From: Patella vulgata
Lineage: Eukaryota > Mollusca > Gastropoda > Patellidae
Reading direction: 5' to 3'
Assembly: GCF_932274485.2 (NCBI RefSeq)
Contig: NC_065882.2
Coordinates: 83,540,767 to 83,604,766 of the forward strand
DNA: 64,000 bases
Shown: positions 33,655 through 44,830 of the stretch, one piece after another
Position numbering within the stretch: position 1 is the first letter of the stretch
Layout of the letters: every line of letters starts with the position of its first letter
Notes under the pieces: model-generated
The model's database searches: none
Told to the model about the DNA's origin: nothing
The model's input: only the letters and a program-made list of their open reading frames with translations
Translations under genes and position numbers: made by a program

Positions 33655-33928
33655 GAGACGGGGGTGGGGGTGGTAACGTTCACTCGACACACGCTAGGCC
33701 ATTTTGGAACTAAGATATGGTTCATTATGTTCTTATTTCAATAATTCGCTTACGTGTAGGGGTCTTTAGCAGTGGAAAGAAACCGGAGGGCCCGAAGAAA
33801 ACCCAGGAGGTTGTACAGGCGAAGCTACTCCTTGTCACGTACAACGTGTAAATCGAAACCACGCCAGTTGACTCAATGACAGAAATTATGATACAACGCG
33901 TACGCGCTAACCATTCGCCCATCCCCAG
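33655..33928 (-). mobile_element. SINE family 2, shared by both arms
   Basis: Minus-strand copy in intron 2 of the intact gene, mirrored by 17,905-18,160. Landmarks in the reading direction: CGAATGGTTAGCGCGTACGC, CCTCCTGGGTTTTCTTCGG and TAGGGGTCTT reversed. The G-rich GGGGGTGGGGGTGG block near 33,661 is the expanded 3' end. Confidence 0.8.
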
Positions 33929-33959
33929 ATCTTGCTGCAGGTTGGAAAGCTTTTTAAAA

Positions 33960-34290
33960 AACAGTTCACCACTGTGTGGACTTTATCAACTTGCGGTTTA
34001 GAAGTGTTCCCATAACAGTTCACCACTTTAGCAACTTGCTGTTTGGAAAAGTGGTCCCCATAGCAGTTAACCACTGTATCAACGTGTGGTTAGGAAGAGG
34101 GTTACCCCATAACAGTTCACCACTGTATCGGCTTGCTGTTTGGAAGGGTTCTCAACTAGCTGTTTGGAAGTGGTTCCCCTTAACCGTTCACCACTTTATC
34201 AAATTGGTGTTTGGAAGGGTTCCCTACAAGAGTTCACCACTGTATCAACTTGGTGTTTGAAAGGGTTCCCAGTAAGAATTAACCTCTTTA
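33960..34290 (+). repeat. ~42-bp minisatellite in intron 2 (minus arm)
   Basis: About seven units of GTTCACCACTGTATCAACTT and GCTGTTTGGAAGGGTTCCCC. It is the mirror of 17,640-17,850 with more units. The 94-codon frame along it is repeat-derived. Confidence 0.75.
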
Positions 34291-34499
34291 TCAACTTGTG
34301 ATATCCGCAGGTCAACATTCCTGTTTATTAAATCTGTATCAATAGACAAGTACATCCAGGCGTTCAACATGCGCAGTCCTGGTTGCGTAAAATTGATTTT
34401 CCTTTAGAGTGGAAAACAAGTGGATGAAAGTCGCACAAAGCAACAATTTTTCCTTGAATGTGGAAACAGTTATTGAAAGAAATACAGTGTGATATTTAC

Positions 34500-34587
34500 C
34501 AGTCATTAGTCTTTCACAGTATTTTCCAACATATCCACCATAACACACACAGTCATTATTAACTAATGTACCATTATTCATACATTT
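34500..34587 (-). CDS. PAN-EGF-fibrinogen gene, exon 2: short EGF-like segment
   Basis: 88 bases, predicted acceptor GATATAG and donor G|GTAAAT. It reads KCMNNGTLVNNDCVCYGGYV then GKYCERLMT, with C-x(10)-C-x-C-x(8)-C spacing as in the second half of an EGF domain. Phase 0 at entry and phase 1 at exit join exons 1 and 3 in frame, for a total of 351 codons. The acceptor has a weak pyrimidine tract, and identical candidate acceptors are repeated in the minisatellite just upstream, so the true boundary needs cDNA. An additional undetected exon supplying the first EGF cysteines is possible. Confidence 0.75.
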
Positions 34588-34870
34588 CTATATCGTAATA
34601 AATAATCATTATTAACTAATGTACCATTATTCACACATTTCTATATCGTAATAAATAATTATTATTAACTAATGTACCATTATTCATACATGTCTGTATC
34701 GTAATAAATAATTATTATTAACTTTTGTACCATTATTCATACATGTCTGTATCGTAATAAATAATCATTATTAACTAATGTACCATTATTCATACATTTC
34801 TATATCGTAATAAATAATTATTATTGACTAATGCACCATTGTTGATACATTCCAATATCGTGATAAATAA
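34588..34870 (-). repeat. 53-bp exon-edge minisatellite (minus arm)
   Basis: Five or more units of about 53 bases. Read on the minus strand each has CGATATAG, AAATGTATGAATAATGG and TACATTAGTTAATAATGA, that is, the acceptor and first 36 bases of the adjacent EGF exon. Units drift more with distance from the exon. Confidence 0.85.
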
Positions 34871-35189
34871 TCATCATTAAATGGTTTTCAATTGTTATCT
34901 ATATATTGGAAGACATTTTTGTTAATATTTGCTTGATAATGATACCTGCTTTATGTGTATTGATAGGTAGCATGTTATCAAAATTCAGAAGAGTTTTATT
35001 TTCAATCATTATTGACTATTTTAGACCGGAAGGGGGGGGGGGTGCGGAGAGGAGTCAATCAAATGGGCACAACTTTCTTCTGAAGTGTGCATCTTAAAGA
35101 ACTTTTCCCATGGGGCACGTACATTACTCTCAGCCTACTTCCAGATGGTCCGACTCTTTAACATGGTATCTAATCATGACGAAAATGAA

Positions 35190-35362
35190 ATAGGGTTTAA
35201 CGTCCGGCTGTTCTGCTCCGAATGGGCTAATGAAGACGAGAAATTTTACCCGAACAGCGACTACTCGTATTACGAATTCCAATTGTCAAGGGTCCCTTTA
35301 CGTGCATGCCAATGTGTACATGAGACTTTGATTTATCGTCCCTTCCGGCGACTATACGTTTT
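35190..35362 (-). mobile_element. SINE family 1, truncated, shared by both arms
   Basis: GGGTTTAACGTCCGGCTGTT to ATGTGTACATGAGACTTTG, the reverse of a SINE 3' half. It mirrors 15,896-16,060 in intron 1. Confidence 0.75.
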
Positions 35363-35410
35363 CCCTTAATAATACACGATTAATACCATGAAACATTTCA
35401 AAACACCTAC

Positions 35411-35743
35411 CTTTATGGCGTGTTTCTTTTTGTAGTAAACCGAACCAGCCAAAGTTACTCCATTTCCACAATCATCGGCTAAAAGTCCCAAATTTAAAAA
35501 GCAAGTTTTGTCCGTTTTTCTGTAAGAAACTGATAAACAGTTGTTATCTAAGGAACATCTGGCTGCACACTTTATTACACTTGTTGATTCCAGAGTTAAA
35601 TAACTTTCAAGGCTAGTGAGAACCTTGTCCGTACAGAAATCTGGACGGATGAAATTTTCATTTAAAGGGTCACAAATTGTACTCTGAAAACAGCAGTACA
35701 GAAACAAAAGACATTTCAGTAGGATTGAATTCCCTAACGCCAT
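35411..35743 (-). CDS. PAN-EGF-fibrinogen gene, exon 1: signal peptide and PAN/apple domain
   Basis: First coding exon of a likely secreted recognition protein. The ATG lies in a good context (GACAGCCATGG). Residues 1-24 are a hydrophobic signal peptide (LLKCLLFLYCCF) with probable cleavage near STIC. Residues 37-102 resemble a PAN/apple module: six cysteines at 37, 59, 63, 69, 81 and 92, with CAARCSLDNNCLSVSYRK as the typical CxxxC...C core. The donor AAG|GTAGGTG leaves phase 0 and joins exon 2. The complete model is signal peptide, PAN, short EGF and fibrinogen C domain, 351 aa. It is transcribed from the outer edge of the minus arm toward the spacer. No TATA box or other promoter element was recognised upstream. 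Known PAN and fibrinogen-domain proteins act in extracellular binding and, in gastropods, in immune recognition; a role here is inference. Confidence 0.88.
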
Positions 35744-36219
35744 GGCTGTCGGTCTGCGAAGATTTGAGATCTTGACTCTCTCTAGTATGATAATTTCAAA
35801 AGAACAAAAGAAAGACTACAAAACAAATCGATAAACATGTGATACTACATCTAAATCAAATCTATCCAATCAAATCTATCCAAATTGTTAAACCATTAAA
35901 CATACATTATGGAAGAGGTAAATCAATCTGTCTATTCCAGGCCTTTAATTAGGCCTGAAAAGTTACATAAACAGTAATTAGACATTAATTAACTTATCAA
36001 GACCATAATCAACTCTCGATCCAATCGGTCCAATCGGTTCGCCATTTAAAAATCTAATTTAAAAATTGGAAAGTGATGCAATGTCTCGAATATGCCCTGG
36101 TTACCACAATGCACTCATCTTGTCAAAACTACAAACTGTGATAACGTGCCTCAGAATGGAGTAATTTTAAAGGAAATTTTCTTTTTACATGATCTATTTT
36201 TGAGGTATTATAACAAGAA

Positions 36220-36590
36220 ACGGAGCCACGGTGGCTAGGTGGTTAAGGCGCTGGCTCGCTAGCCTGGAGGTCGGATGTTCGATACCTGCATTGACCGAGA
36301 AAGTTCATCCCGATTTTCCGACGTGGTTTCCCCTTGTCAGTGGTGCAGAACGGAGGACCTGACAAGGACAGCTGTCTAGTCCTTCGGATGAGACGAAAAA
36401 CCGAGGTCCCGTGTATACATTGGAATGCACGTAAAAGAGCCCTTGGCAGTTGGATTTCGATATAAGAGTAGGCGATAGTGTCGCTGCCCGGGCAAAATTT
36501 CCCTCATAGCACACTGTATGGCGTATGCCCGTCTTCATTAGCCCAGTTTAGGAGCAGAACAGTAGGACGTTAAACCCCATTTCATTTCAT
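36220..36590 (+). mobile_element. SINE family 1, full length with target-site duplication
   Basis: The best full copy. A-box-like GTGGCTAGGTGGTTAAGGCG and B-box-like GTTCGATACC lie in the tRNA-derived head, and the body runs to GGACGTTAAACCCCATTTC with an (ATTTC)n tail. The 12-base duplication TTATAACAAGAA flanks it at 36,208-36,219 and 36,591-36,602. Confidence 0.93.
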
Positions 36591-36806
36591 TTATAACAAG
36601 AATTGTCAAATGCTGCAATAATTTAACCAAATCCAAACCAAAAAGGTTTAATGTTATTAAACCCTTTTCATTATAAAGCGAAACAAAAACTTTCATGTAG
36701 TTACTACATTATAGTGCTACATTATAGTAGTAACACGTACTTGATTACAACAGCACTGTAATTATGGCCTATAGAGATTTGATTATCGGCTTGTCATATG
36801 AATACA

Positions 36807-37302
36807 CAATCTAATTAAAATACAGATCTATATTTCGTTTCGTTTTATATACTTTCGATGGCCTAAACTACATGAAGATCTGACCGGTTCTATGACAGGT
36901 CACGTCAGGGGGTCATACGAGCGGCTTTTGACCCTATGACGTCAGGCATTGATTAATCAACCAGCGTTGACGTTTCTAGTGGTTTACCTACAGTTCCGCG
37001 CATCGCACGCTAAGAACTCGCCGTAACAGATGGTTTCATTGGCTTATCCTTCACATCATCCAGAACGCAGGTAATATAACAACTCTTCCAGATCCTAGTT
37101 TAGTACAGACAAATAAAAACAAATTTTGAACTATAAACAACGAAACGAAACAGGCCGTTTCATTGACTAAACCCTCACATTAACCAGAAAGCAGCTTATA
37201 TAACAACTCTTCCAGATCCTAGTGTAGTAAAGACCAATAAAACGAAATTTTGAACTATAAAAAAACGAAACGAAATAGGATCTGTGTCTAAATGATAATT
37301 GG
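36807..37302. mobile_element. CAATCTGATT MITE, copy 2, internally expanded
   Basis: Same interior as 29,482-29,839 (GATGGCCTAAACTACATGAA, ATTGATTAATCAACCAGCGT). A segment around ATATAACAACTCTTCCAGATCC is present twice. The right terminus is degraded. Confidence 0.7.
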
Positions 37303-37537
37303 TATAATATTTGATGCTAGAAAAAGACCCAAAATAGGCAGATTGAGCTCTTGCAGGGGGTATAGGGCTCTCATTTACGTTAACTGAACATCCGCCCTGA
37401 AACACTGCGACAACTAAAAAAAAACCCCAAAAACACCTGAATATTCTTTTAAAACAATTTGTTATTCTTGAGCACTATTGTTACTTACTTTTTATTATTT
37501 TTTTTTTATTTATTTATTTTTTTTTGGGGGGGGGGGG

Positions 37538-37692
37538 GTTAGCGCGTGCGCGTTGTATCATAAGGTTTGTCATTGAGTCAACTGGTGTGGTTTCGATTCA
37601 CCGGTTGTAGGTAACAAGGAATAGGGTCGCCTGACTAACCCCATCTCTCTCTCTCTCTCTCTCTCTCTCTATTTCTCTCTCTCTCTCTCTTT
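37538..37692 (+). mobile_element. SINE family 2, internally deleted
   Basis: The tRNA-like head (TTAGCGCGTGCGCGTTGTAT, GGTTTCGATTCACC) and GGGTCGCCTGACTAACCCCA run directly into a (CT)n tail. The Nin core is deleted. Confidence 0.7.
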
Positions 37693-40600
37693 GTTATTTC
37701 TTATATAACTACCAATTTCCAAAGAAAGGATGTTAATGCTACCATTACTGGCAATTAAACCTAAAGCTTTACTAGTTGGTAAACAGATTACTGGATCACC
37801 GGCTACATATGTATTATATCATCTTTCTGGGCGGTTAAAGATACATTCCGAAGGAAGGGTTTAGCCGGTAGTTATTGTCAATAATAGTATGGAACAGGGG
37901 TCCGAATCAATTTTGAAACGAACCGGCCAGAATTGGGTCAAATGAGGTCCCGGTAGGAAATGGGTTAATTATAAGCTTCCATTCCCTTTAATATAACGAG
38001 ACTTACACAAAAATAATTCTTGATAATTTGTTATGGAGAATGTCGTATTCTGATGTATGTGATTACCACAAAAATAACAACAATTAGGTACACCTTTTGA
38101 AAATTTTCCATATTTAATTCACGTACCAGCTTTCAAGTTCACGTCAGTAATACTGAATAAATTACTGTCTTCGTTTATTCGATGAAACGTTCGTGTTTCA
38201 TCAGTCGATGATCTAAAATATTAGCATTTTTCTACTATTGCCAGTATCAGAAAATGCTGCAGCCAAAATAAACTGATACGGCTCCATGGCATTTCTTCAT
38301 AACACAATTTGTAGGTTTTTGTCTATCACGTAATTTGCAAAAGTTTTTATTTATTCGTCGATGATAGACAAACGGTACAATTGTCACGTGACAACCCTAA
38401 TTGAAATTGCTTTGAAATAAAATTCCGTACAATTATGATATAGCCTTTTTTAAAATTAAGCCTTTGTCAGAATGTATAAATCATAACGGTAAACGCCATT
38501 TAAAACTGGTTTATTGACCTAATTCCAAGCGATATGTCACGTGCCATTGGAATTCAGCATTGGATATTCTATCGGAAAAATATATTATTAATGACTGTTT
38601 CTCGGTGTTCTATCAGGGGATTATATTCAATGAAGATATAAATTTACCTAACAACTGGTAAGTGAATCCATCAATGTATGATCCAGTTATTATTGTAATA
38701 TCTACCGGTACCTGGAATTCATGCGGAGCGTGGAAAACGCTCGATTGGCAAACCATGCCGAGAGCGTCTTCTTTCGCCACGTGGGCTATTTTTACAAAAG
38801 CAACTTACTGAACCGGTTATGAATAATCAGCAAGCTTGTTTTATCCAAATTACCGTTAAATGTGCTAATTAGGCTACTCCGACTATGAACCACATGGTCG
38901 ATTCTCACTAAGTTATGGCTGTTGTTGTAGCCGACAAGCAAGTTGATTGACTTCTTGCGACGTTGGTATATGTGGAAAGCAGAGATATCCAATATATTTT
39001 ACTAGAAAAGTACCCTATTCCCCGAAAAACATCCATGGGGCGCACACAAGAAAACATGAGACGGTATCCCTAAAAGTCAATCTGTGCAAAAAGGGGGTTG
39101 GCAAGGAAATCCAGGAATTAACTTAGCCTTTGATATCTATAGGATATGGACAGTGACTAACGAGAACTACAAGCTGGTAATGGATTCTCCCTAAATCAAG
39201 TCGGTACAACTAGATGGAGTATTTTCGACACAAGTCACTGACAGGGGCTTGGTATCCAGTCAGATCAATTAGTTACGTCGAATCGTTATCTGTTACTAAT
39301 AGACAGGACATGTAAGTTGGGCTTAAAGCTACACAGTTCACTCCTGGTCACAATTCTCTACCCCTCTCTCCCCTCGGGTATTTTCACGTCGGATTAAAAT
39401 GTTTTGAGAGGGATTTGAAGCAAAGTTTTGATAGATACTTTTGTTTGAATATGTTTTAGATTTTAGTCTAAACATGTCATCAGCTCAATCTGATCTTCAT
39501 TATATGCACGCTTGTTAAGTACAAGCGTGGAATCGAAACCAATCCACTCGACTCAATCACAGACCTTACGATACAACGGGCAAGCACTTACACACCCACA
39601 CATACACTTACACACACCTACACAAACAAAAGAAAAAATAAGAAGTGCTGTTTTATATAACAATTAACAATTGATCAGAAGAGATAATTTCTGAAACCTT
39701 TGGTGACATCAAAACATTCATGTCATATCTTAAAGATGTGATAAGTTTTCGTCTGATCATCTATAACAAATAGAAGCGATTTAATTGATTGCTGATGTAA
39801 TGGTATCATATTTATTCTGTTTTATCGTGAATCTGAATACACCGCTGACCATAAGAGGCTAGTTGAAAAGTTTTGGACTTTAAAAGTAGTTTTTCTGATG
39901 TACGTAATGTGTAACAAAGTGATCTATAACTTTTATCAAATTTAACTTATTGACCTCCAGCTGCTTCTTAATAATATATAAAATATTGACCTTTTAACTC
40001 TGTATCATGTAATTAATTCAATATGTCCTTTACAAGCTGCACATGATCTGTGTACAACACTCGGTAGGACTTCAAAGGGACTGTACTAGTGGTCAGTGCA
40101 TCATACCACGACCTGTTAATGACTTCAAAGGAAATACACAGTGCAATTACAGATAGCATAATCTGATAAATAAACAATACCATATATGATGATCACTCTT
40201 AAAGGGACTATCCCGATTTGAACAGAGACTCAAAAATAAAAATCCGAGTAAGTATAAAATTTAAGCGCCAAAATATAGAGGAATGGTGTATTTACCCTGT
40301 CCCAAAATTTCAGCTCAAAGTATTGAGTCGTTTGCACGTGAACGTCAAAACTGCTTATCCGGACACGTAACCCTTTTAAGATTTCGGATCAATTTTTTCG
40401 TTGGGTGACCTGATAATCGATTCCTGTTCCTTTAGAGGTCTATACAGTGAATAAACAATGTGCTGTATTTGATAACGAAGGGTAAATGTCACCTACACAT
40501 TATTTTTATAAAATAAAAGTCTGGTTTTATCCAGACACTGCATAATACAGCTTGGGACACCGGTCTCCATTTCCAGATTAAGACTGACGGGTTTATGTTG

Positions 40601-41170
40601 TTTGAAAACGTATCACATATATTGAGTTAGTTGCGTGGCCCTAAGGTAGAGGATTTTAAAGGATTTTATCACAAAACTAAGCAGTTTTATTCTCCAAAAT
40701 ATTGTCGGGATTGGCCCTTTACGCTATATAAGCAGGAGTTTGCTGACAGTAAGGAAGACGACTGGAAAGGAAGAGAGACGCACAGACCGTGGTATGGACT
40801 CACCCGAGTTCCGCCGCTGCCTGGGCAGAGGGGCAGGATGGCGGATTTCATATAGTTATATATGTTCCTGTATATTGCAAGTTTCCGTATTTTTGTTGTA
40901 TGTATGTAGCTGTTTGATATACCTGAAGTAAATAAATCATATATTTACTAAACTGATCTTTGTTATCACTAAGATAGTGTTGCAAATGTTGGACCATGGA
41001 TTGTTACACAATTTTTCACTTTGATGCTCGATACTATAAACTCTTTCTCCATTAGTTTTGATTATATATATGACTCCAGAGTGTGTTATTTCTACCAAAT
41101 ATCAGCGCATCTAGTACGTGTTGAACCCACCCTTCGTAGCCGTATTCTTTAATATTCAGTTTCAGAAACG
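37693..41170. other. Long gene-poor stretch
   Basis: No supportable gene. A SINE 2 scrap lies at about 39,525-39,590 (TGGAATCGAAACCAATCCAC, GACTCAATCACAGACC). 40,719-40,735 has a TATATAAG box and 40,928-40,935 an AATAAA about 210 bases later, discussed under rejected items. The remainder is AT-rich unique-looking sequence. Confidence 0.5.
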
Positions 41171-41409
41171 TCTATGCTCTGGTCCCGTGTTCACAAAGCA
41201 TTCTCAGGTTAAAAATCTACTCAAAATTAGTCGCCTTATTGTAACTAAAATATAGCCCTTTATAAAACTTTTAATGTTTTAATGTATCAAATACATCAAT
41301 AAGAAACTATGTCCAAAGTCTTGGGTTTCTGGATCAAAGATATTTCTCATAAACAGTGACTGAAAGTTGATACATTCCTAAATCTGAAATGCTTTGTGAA
41401 CTCGGGGCT
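41171..41409. mobile_element. MITE with CCCGTGTTCACAAAGC termini
   Basis: GGTCCCGTGTTCACAAAGCA at the left pairs with TGCTTTGTGAACTCGGGGC at the right, about 25 bases of inverted repeat around a 190-base non-coding interior. The target duplication was not resolved and the superfamily is not assigned. Confidence 0.75.
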
Positions 41410-42236
41410 TGATCGTAGGCTTGCTGTATATGAGGAAATCTGAATCGTGCGTGTTTCCAAACTGTATATCGACATCTATTTTTTCTTTAGTTGTCAGTTG
41501 CTGTATACTCCAGTTTAACATCGCCATCCGCATATTTGATACATCAGCTTAAATCCTCTTCATTCTGATTCTCTATTACTACTTTAACCTGGTTATCGAT
41601 TGGTTCTATGGCGGCCATCTTGAACCAGGAAGGAAATTTGCGGAAATGACTCGCACGGATTATATAAATACAATGGGTGTAACTGTGTATTTATGGGCAT
41701 TACCCTAGAAAGACACTGTGTCCTACCCAAATCAAACTGGATCAAGCCTATTTACTGTGGCTTCCTCTAGTAGGTTTCTTAGGAAACATTTATCTACGAT
41801 ATCACAAATGGTGGAAGTGGACGTAAAACTCTAGTACAGACAGACTGTGTATTTTGACTACCTCCTCGTTCTGTTTGTATTCTAATTTTGATTCTAAATT
41901 GAGCTGAAAATTTCATTTTGAAAGGAAAACAAGAATGAATCAAGTTCCAAAAACAATTATACTGCTTTATGATGTCGGGAAAAAAGTGGAATGTGTAGAA
42001 AGCCATTTTACATAATTATATTGACAGGTCTTGCGCGCAGTCAGTTTTATCATCGACAGGTCTGTCACCAAATAGTTAAAATTAGCGTTTCATTGTCAAA
42101 ATAACAAGAAAGCCTGGTGTTTATGCGTCTAAGCAATACCAGACATTAGACAGCATGTCTGTTAAACAACATAGTTATAAAAGTTGTAAAAACTTTGAAG
42201 ATGTCAGAAGACAGATGTTGATATTAAGCCTGGCGC
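41410..42236. other. Intergenic, no gene
   Basis: Nothing recognised apart from a short ATGGCGGCCATCTTGAA string near 41,610, which is common in the dispersed repeats of this genome. Confidence 0.5.
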
Positions 42237-42430
42237 ACACTATGCGATAACTTAAGCGACGAGTTTGGCGACAAATATCACCGCAATATCAAACATGTCT
42301 GATATCGGCGACAGATAGTCGCTGGCGACGAAACATCTCTTGCCATCGAGTGCGCACACTAGGCGAGTTTTTGAATTTTCATCGTCGGCGACCGAAGTCG
42401 CCTATGTCGTCGCGTAGTGTGCGCCAGGCT
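42237..42430. mobile_element. 194-bp MITE, probable PIF/Harbinger type
   Basis: Termini AGCCTGGCGCACACTATGCG and CGCGTAGTGTGCGCCAGGCT are inverted repeats of about 20 bases with one mismatch. The flanking TTA at 42,234-42,236 and 42,431-42,433 fits the 3-base TWA target duplication of PIF/Harbinger elements. The interior is rich in GCGAC/GTCGC. Non-autonomous. Confidence 0.7.
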
Positions 42431-42916
42431 TTAGAATATTGTTTATCATCTAGGTATGGATAACAATATTCATTCCTGTTTAATCAATAGTGATGAATAT
42501 AGTCGAATGTTATTTTCTTATTTTCTAACATATTATAGTTAGTCACGTTTTGTCAATTAATAATAATTTCAAAACGATTCGTTTATAACGTTGAAAATAT
42601 CACCGCAATATCAAACATGTCTGATATCGGCGACAGATAGTCGCTGGCGACGAAACATCTCTTGCCATCGAGTGCGCACACTAGGCGAGTTTTTGAATTT
42701 TCATCGTCGGCGACCGAAGTCGCCTATGTCGTCGCGTAGTGTGCGCCAGGCTTTAGAATATTGTTTATCATCTAGGTATGGATAACAATATTCATTCCTG
42801 TTTAATCAATAGTGATGAATATAGTCGAATGTTATTTTCTTATTTTCTAACATATTATAGTTAGTCACGTTTTGTCAATTAATAATAATTTCAAAACGAT
42901 TCGTTTATAACGTTGA
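42273..42916 (+). repeat. Apparently perfect 322-bp tandem duplication
   Basis: The segment at 42,273-42,594 is repeated immediately at 42,595-42,916 with no difference found by eye. The left breakpoint is inside the 194-bp MITE, so the second copy carries only the right part of that element (42,595-42,752). Confidence 0.9.
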
Positions 42917-43734
42917 AAATTCTTTTTCGTTAATTCACTTTTACTTTGACTATAACAACTGTTCCAAGACACGTTAGTTAGACACATAGTTAGTTCATTA
43001 TGGCACTTCTATTCATCAGTGTGAAGCTAAATGGATATTCGTTATTCAACGTTTCAATAATGAATAACGAAACAGGACGTGTTTCGTTATTCGAGATTCA
43101 AGGTTTCAATAACGAATAAAGAAACAGGACGTGTTTTGTTATTTAGGATTGAAACAAGATCATTACCCTTTCTTATCAATTTCATATTTTAATAGTGTTA
43201 TAATCTTGGTACAGACAGTATTTGTGTTCTGCTCAAACTGTTTCTCTCTTGCTCGATTGTTTAATTTTAGTCCTTCCCCAAACTTCTAACTTTACGAATT
43301 CAATATTTAATATTTTCTTTTCCATCATTCAACAAATAATATACATGTATATCATTTCTTTCTTATCGTTTATTAAAACGACGTTATCCCATCTATTGTT
43401 TTTGTTGATTTATTATATTGTTTAATCTTTTATGCATTGTTCATCTATCGACATGGTCAGTTTTAATTACAACATTTACTTTTATCCTGTTATCTGATTT
43501 TCTTTAAATATAACACAATTTGTACATTGAAGGGAGTCACTAGTTAGCATCCCTTACTAAGTGCTGTAACTGGCCTGTCAGTACTGTATGACGATATATG
43601 TATATTTATGTTCCGGTATATTAAAGAATTGAAGAATCATTCGAAGTCTGTTATATCCGAAGAGAGAATTCACACCTGTCAAATATCATCGTTGTCCATT
43701 TGTCAAATAAACCATGTTCTTTATTAAATGTAAG
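42917..43734. other. Intergenic with small inverted ATTCGTTATT motifs
   Basis: 43,030-43,150 repeats GTTTCGTTATTC and CGAATAACG-like words that recur inverted at 43,920-44,110, suggesting a diverged foldback of about 1.1 kb that also contains a SINE fragment. No gene. Confidence 0.4.
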
Positions 43735-43900
43735 GAAATGAAATGCGGTTCAACATCCTACTGTTCTGGACCGACTGGGCTATTAAAGATGGGAATACGC
43801 CATACAGTGTGCTATGAGGGATGGTTTGCCCGGAGAGTGGCACAACGGCCTACTCTTATTTCGAATTCCAACTGGGCATCGGGGTTCCGTACCTTCCGAA
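43735..43900 (-). mobile_element. SINE family 1, truncated
   Basis: AATGAAATGCGGTTCAACAT to TTTCGAATTCCAACTGGGCA, the reverse of the 3' half of the SINE. The head is missing. Confidence 0.7.
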
Positions 43901-44215
43901 CGACAGGACTTTTTCTTTATTTGGGATTCAAATTTCGAATAACGAATAACGCGGCATCCTTCTTATGAGTCAATTAAATTTTAAAAAATCAGTTTACTTG
44001 ACAAATGGACAATAATTTTATGAAGTTTCTAAGACTAAAAAAAATATAATGATTTTAATTGAATCCAGAATAACGAAACACGTTCTGTCTCATTATTCGA
44101 AATTTGAAACCCGAATAATGATACACCCACACTGCCTCAGTTTTAGACTGTTATACAATGACAATTCTTTCTTAAAAAATTTCCAGCATATTAATCATTC
44201 TTGACGTAAATATGT

Positions 44216-44830
44216 TCAATCAGGACGACATAACTCATAACCAATAACATGATATGTACGATAGACAATCAGGACTACATAACTCATTAATAAGCAACAA
44301 CATAATAACTATATGATAGACAATCAGGGCTACATAACTCATTAATAAGCAACAACATAATATCTATATGATAGACAATCAGGGCTACATAACTCATTAA
44401 TAAGCAACAACATAATATCTATATGATAGACAATCAGGGCTACATAACTCATTAATAAGCAACAACATAATATCTATATGATAGACAATCAGGGCTACAT
44501 AACTCATTAATAAGCAACAACATAATATCTATATGATAGACAATCAGGGCTACATAACTCATTAATAAGCAACAACATAATATCTATATGATAGACAAGC
44601 AGGGCTATATAACTCATTGATAAGCAACAACATAATATCTATATGATAGACAATCAGAGCTATATAACTCATTGATAAGCAACAACATAATATCTATATG
44701 ATAGACAGTCAGGGCTATATAACTCATTGATAAGCAACAACATAATATAAAATGATAAACAATCAGGACTACATAACTCATTAATAAGCAACAACATAAT
44801 ATATATATATATATATATATTTATGATAGA
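44216..44830 (+). repeat. 55-bp tandem array
   Basis: About eleven units of 55 bases: GACAATCAGGGCTACATAAC, TCATTAATAAGCAACAACA, TAATATCTATATGATA. Phase points at 44,264 and 44,319 fix the period. The central units look identical; the right-hand ones carry GATAAGC and TATATAACTC variants and the array ends in an (AT)n run. Confidence 0.95.

Larger units (their letters stand above)
30940..35822 (-). repeat. Minus arm of the inverted gene duplication
   Basis: Reverse-complement homologue of 15,440-19,806. It holds the intact gene copy. A Penelope-like block of about 1.1 kb (31,531-32,625) interrupts the 3' flank at a point where the plus arm reads continuously. Confidence 0.85.

Noticed and set aside
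36235-36290. tRNA gene candidate (A and B boxes)
   Set aside because: The boxes belong to the head of a SINE family 1 copy with target-site duplication; no complete cloverleaf is evident.
40620-40960. Possible solo LTR (TATATAAG box and AATAAA about 210 bases apart)
   Set aside because: No partner repeat, no primer-binding or polypurine tract, no bounded termini and no retroviral-type coding sequence nearby. Could equally be a chance promoter-like stretch.
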